Below are positions 6,490 to 6,495 of a stretch of DNA of 6,495 nucleotides, in pieces. Source of the stretch: an uncultured Prevotella sp. GTDB taxonomy: Bacteria; Bacteroidota; Bacteroidia; Bacteroidales; Bacteroidaceae. How positions within the stretch are numbered: the stretch's first letter is position 1; every line of letters begins with the position of its first letter. The notes beneath the pieces were generated by a model. The model was not told where the DNA came from. It saw nothing but the letters and a program-made list of their open reading frames with translations, and searched no databases. Both the position numbers and the translations under genes were made by a program. The stretch spans positions 1-6,495 of the forward strand of contig CAMZBS010000095.1 of NCBI GenBank assembly GCA_947304695.1, written 5' to 3'.

Positions 6490-6495
6490 CGTTGT

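Overview
The window looks like chromosomal DNA of a gut- or rumen-type Bacteroidales bacterium, most plausibly Prevotellaceae or a close relative. Three things point there: a TATCTTTG -7 promoter box with an A-rich, Shine-Dalgarno-free leader; a giant secreted protein ending in a type IX secretion (T9SS) type A sorting domain; and a domain vocabulary typical of Bacteroidetes surface proteins (jelly-roll modules, Big2, lamin-tail, CotH). This assignment is inferred from sequence style, not from a database match.

Layout. Positions 1-122 are a leader with a good -7 box. Positions 123-6143 (+) are one uninterrupted 2006-residue gene. Its order is: signal peptide; three tandem units of about 276 codons, each a jelly-roll-like module plus a Big2 Ig-like domain; lamin-tail domain 1; a chitobiase/FN3-like domain; a CotH-type kinase domain with its acidic motifs present; a short beta-rich linker; a galactose-binding-like jelly roll; lamin-tail domain 2; and the T9SS sorting domain. 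From 6144 to the end, on the opposite strand, lies a truncated or frameshifted phage Rha-family gene behind a perfect Shine-Dalgarno sequence, which is unusual in this phylum.

How they work together. The large protein is probably exported by Sec, passed through T9SS and held at the cell surface or released, where its repeated adhesive or glycan-binding modules would place a CotH domain on an extracellular target. The Rha fragment is unrelated in function and looks like a remnant of a prophage or other mobile element. The two genes face each other, and a coding-like reading frame continuing the Rha gene ends directly against the stop codon of the large gene.

There is no CRISPR array, RNA gene, insertion sequence or clear terminator. 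I see no demonstrably new multi-gene system. The best leads are the secreted CotH architecture, the coding-like frame shift in the Rha region, and a strong change in codon use along the large gene.
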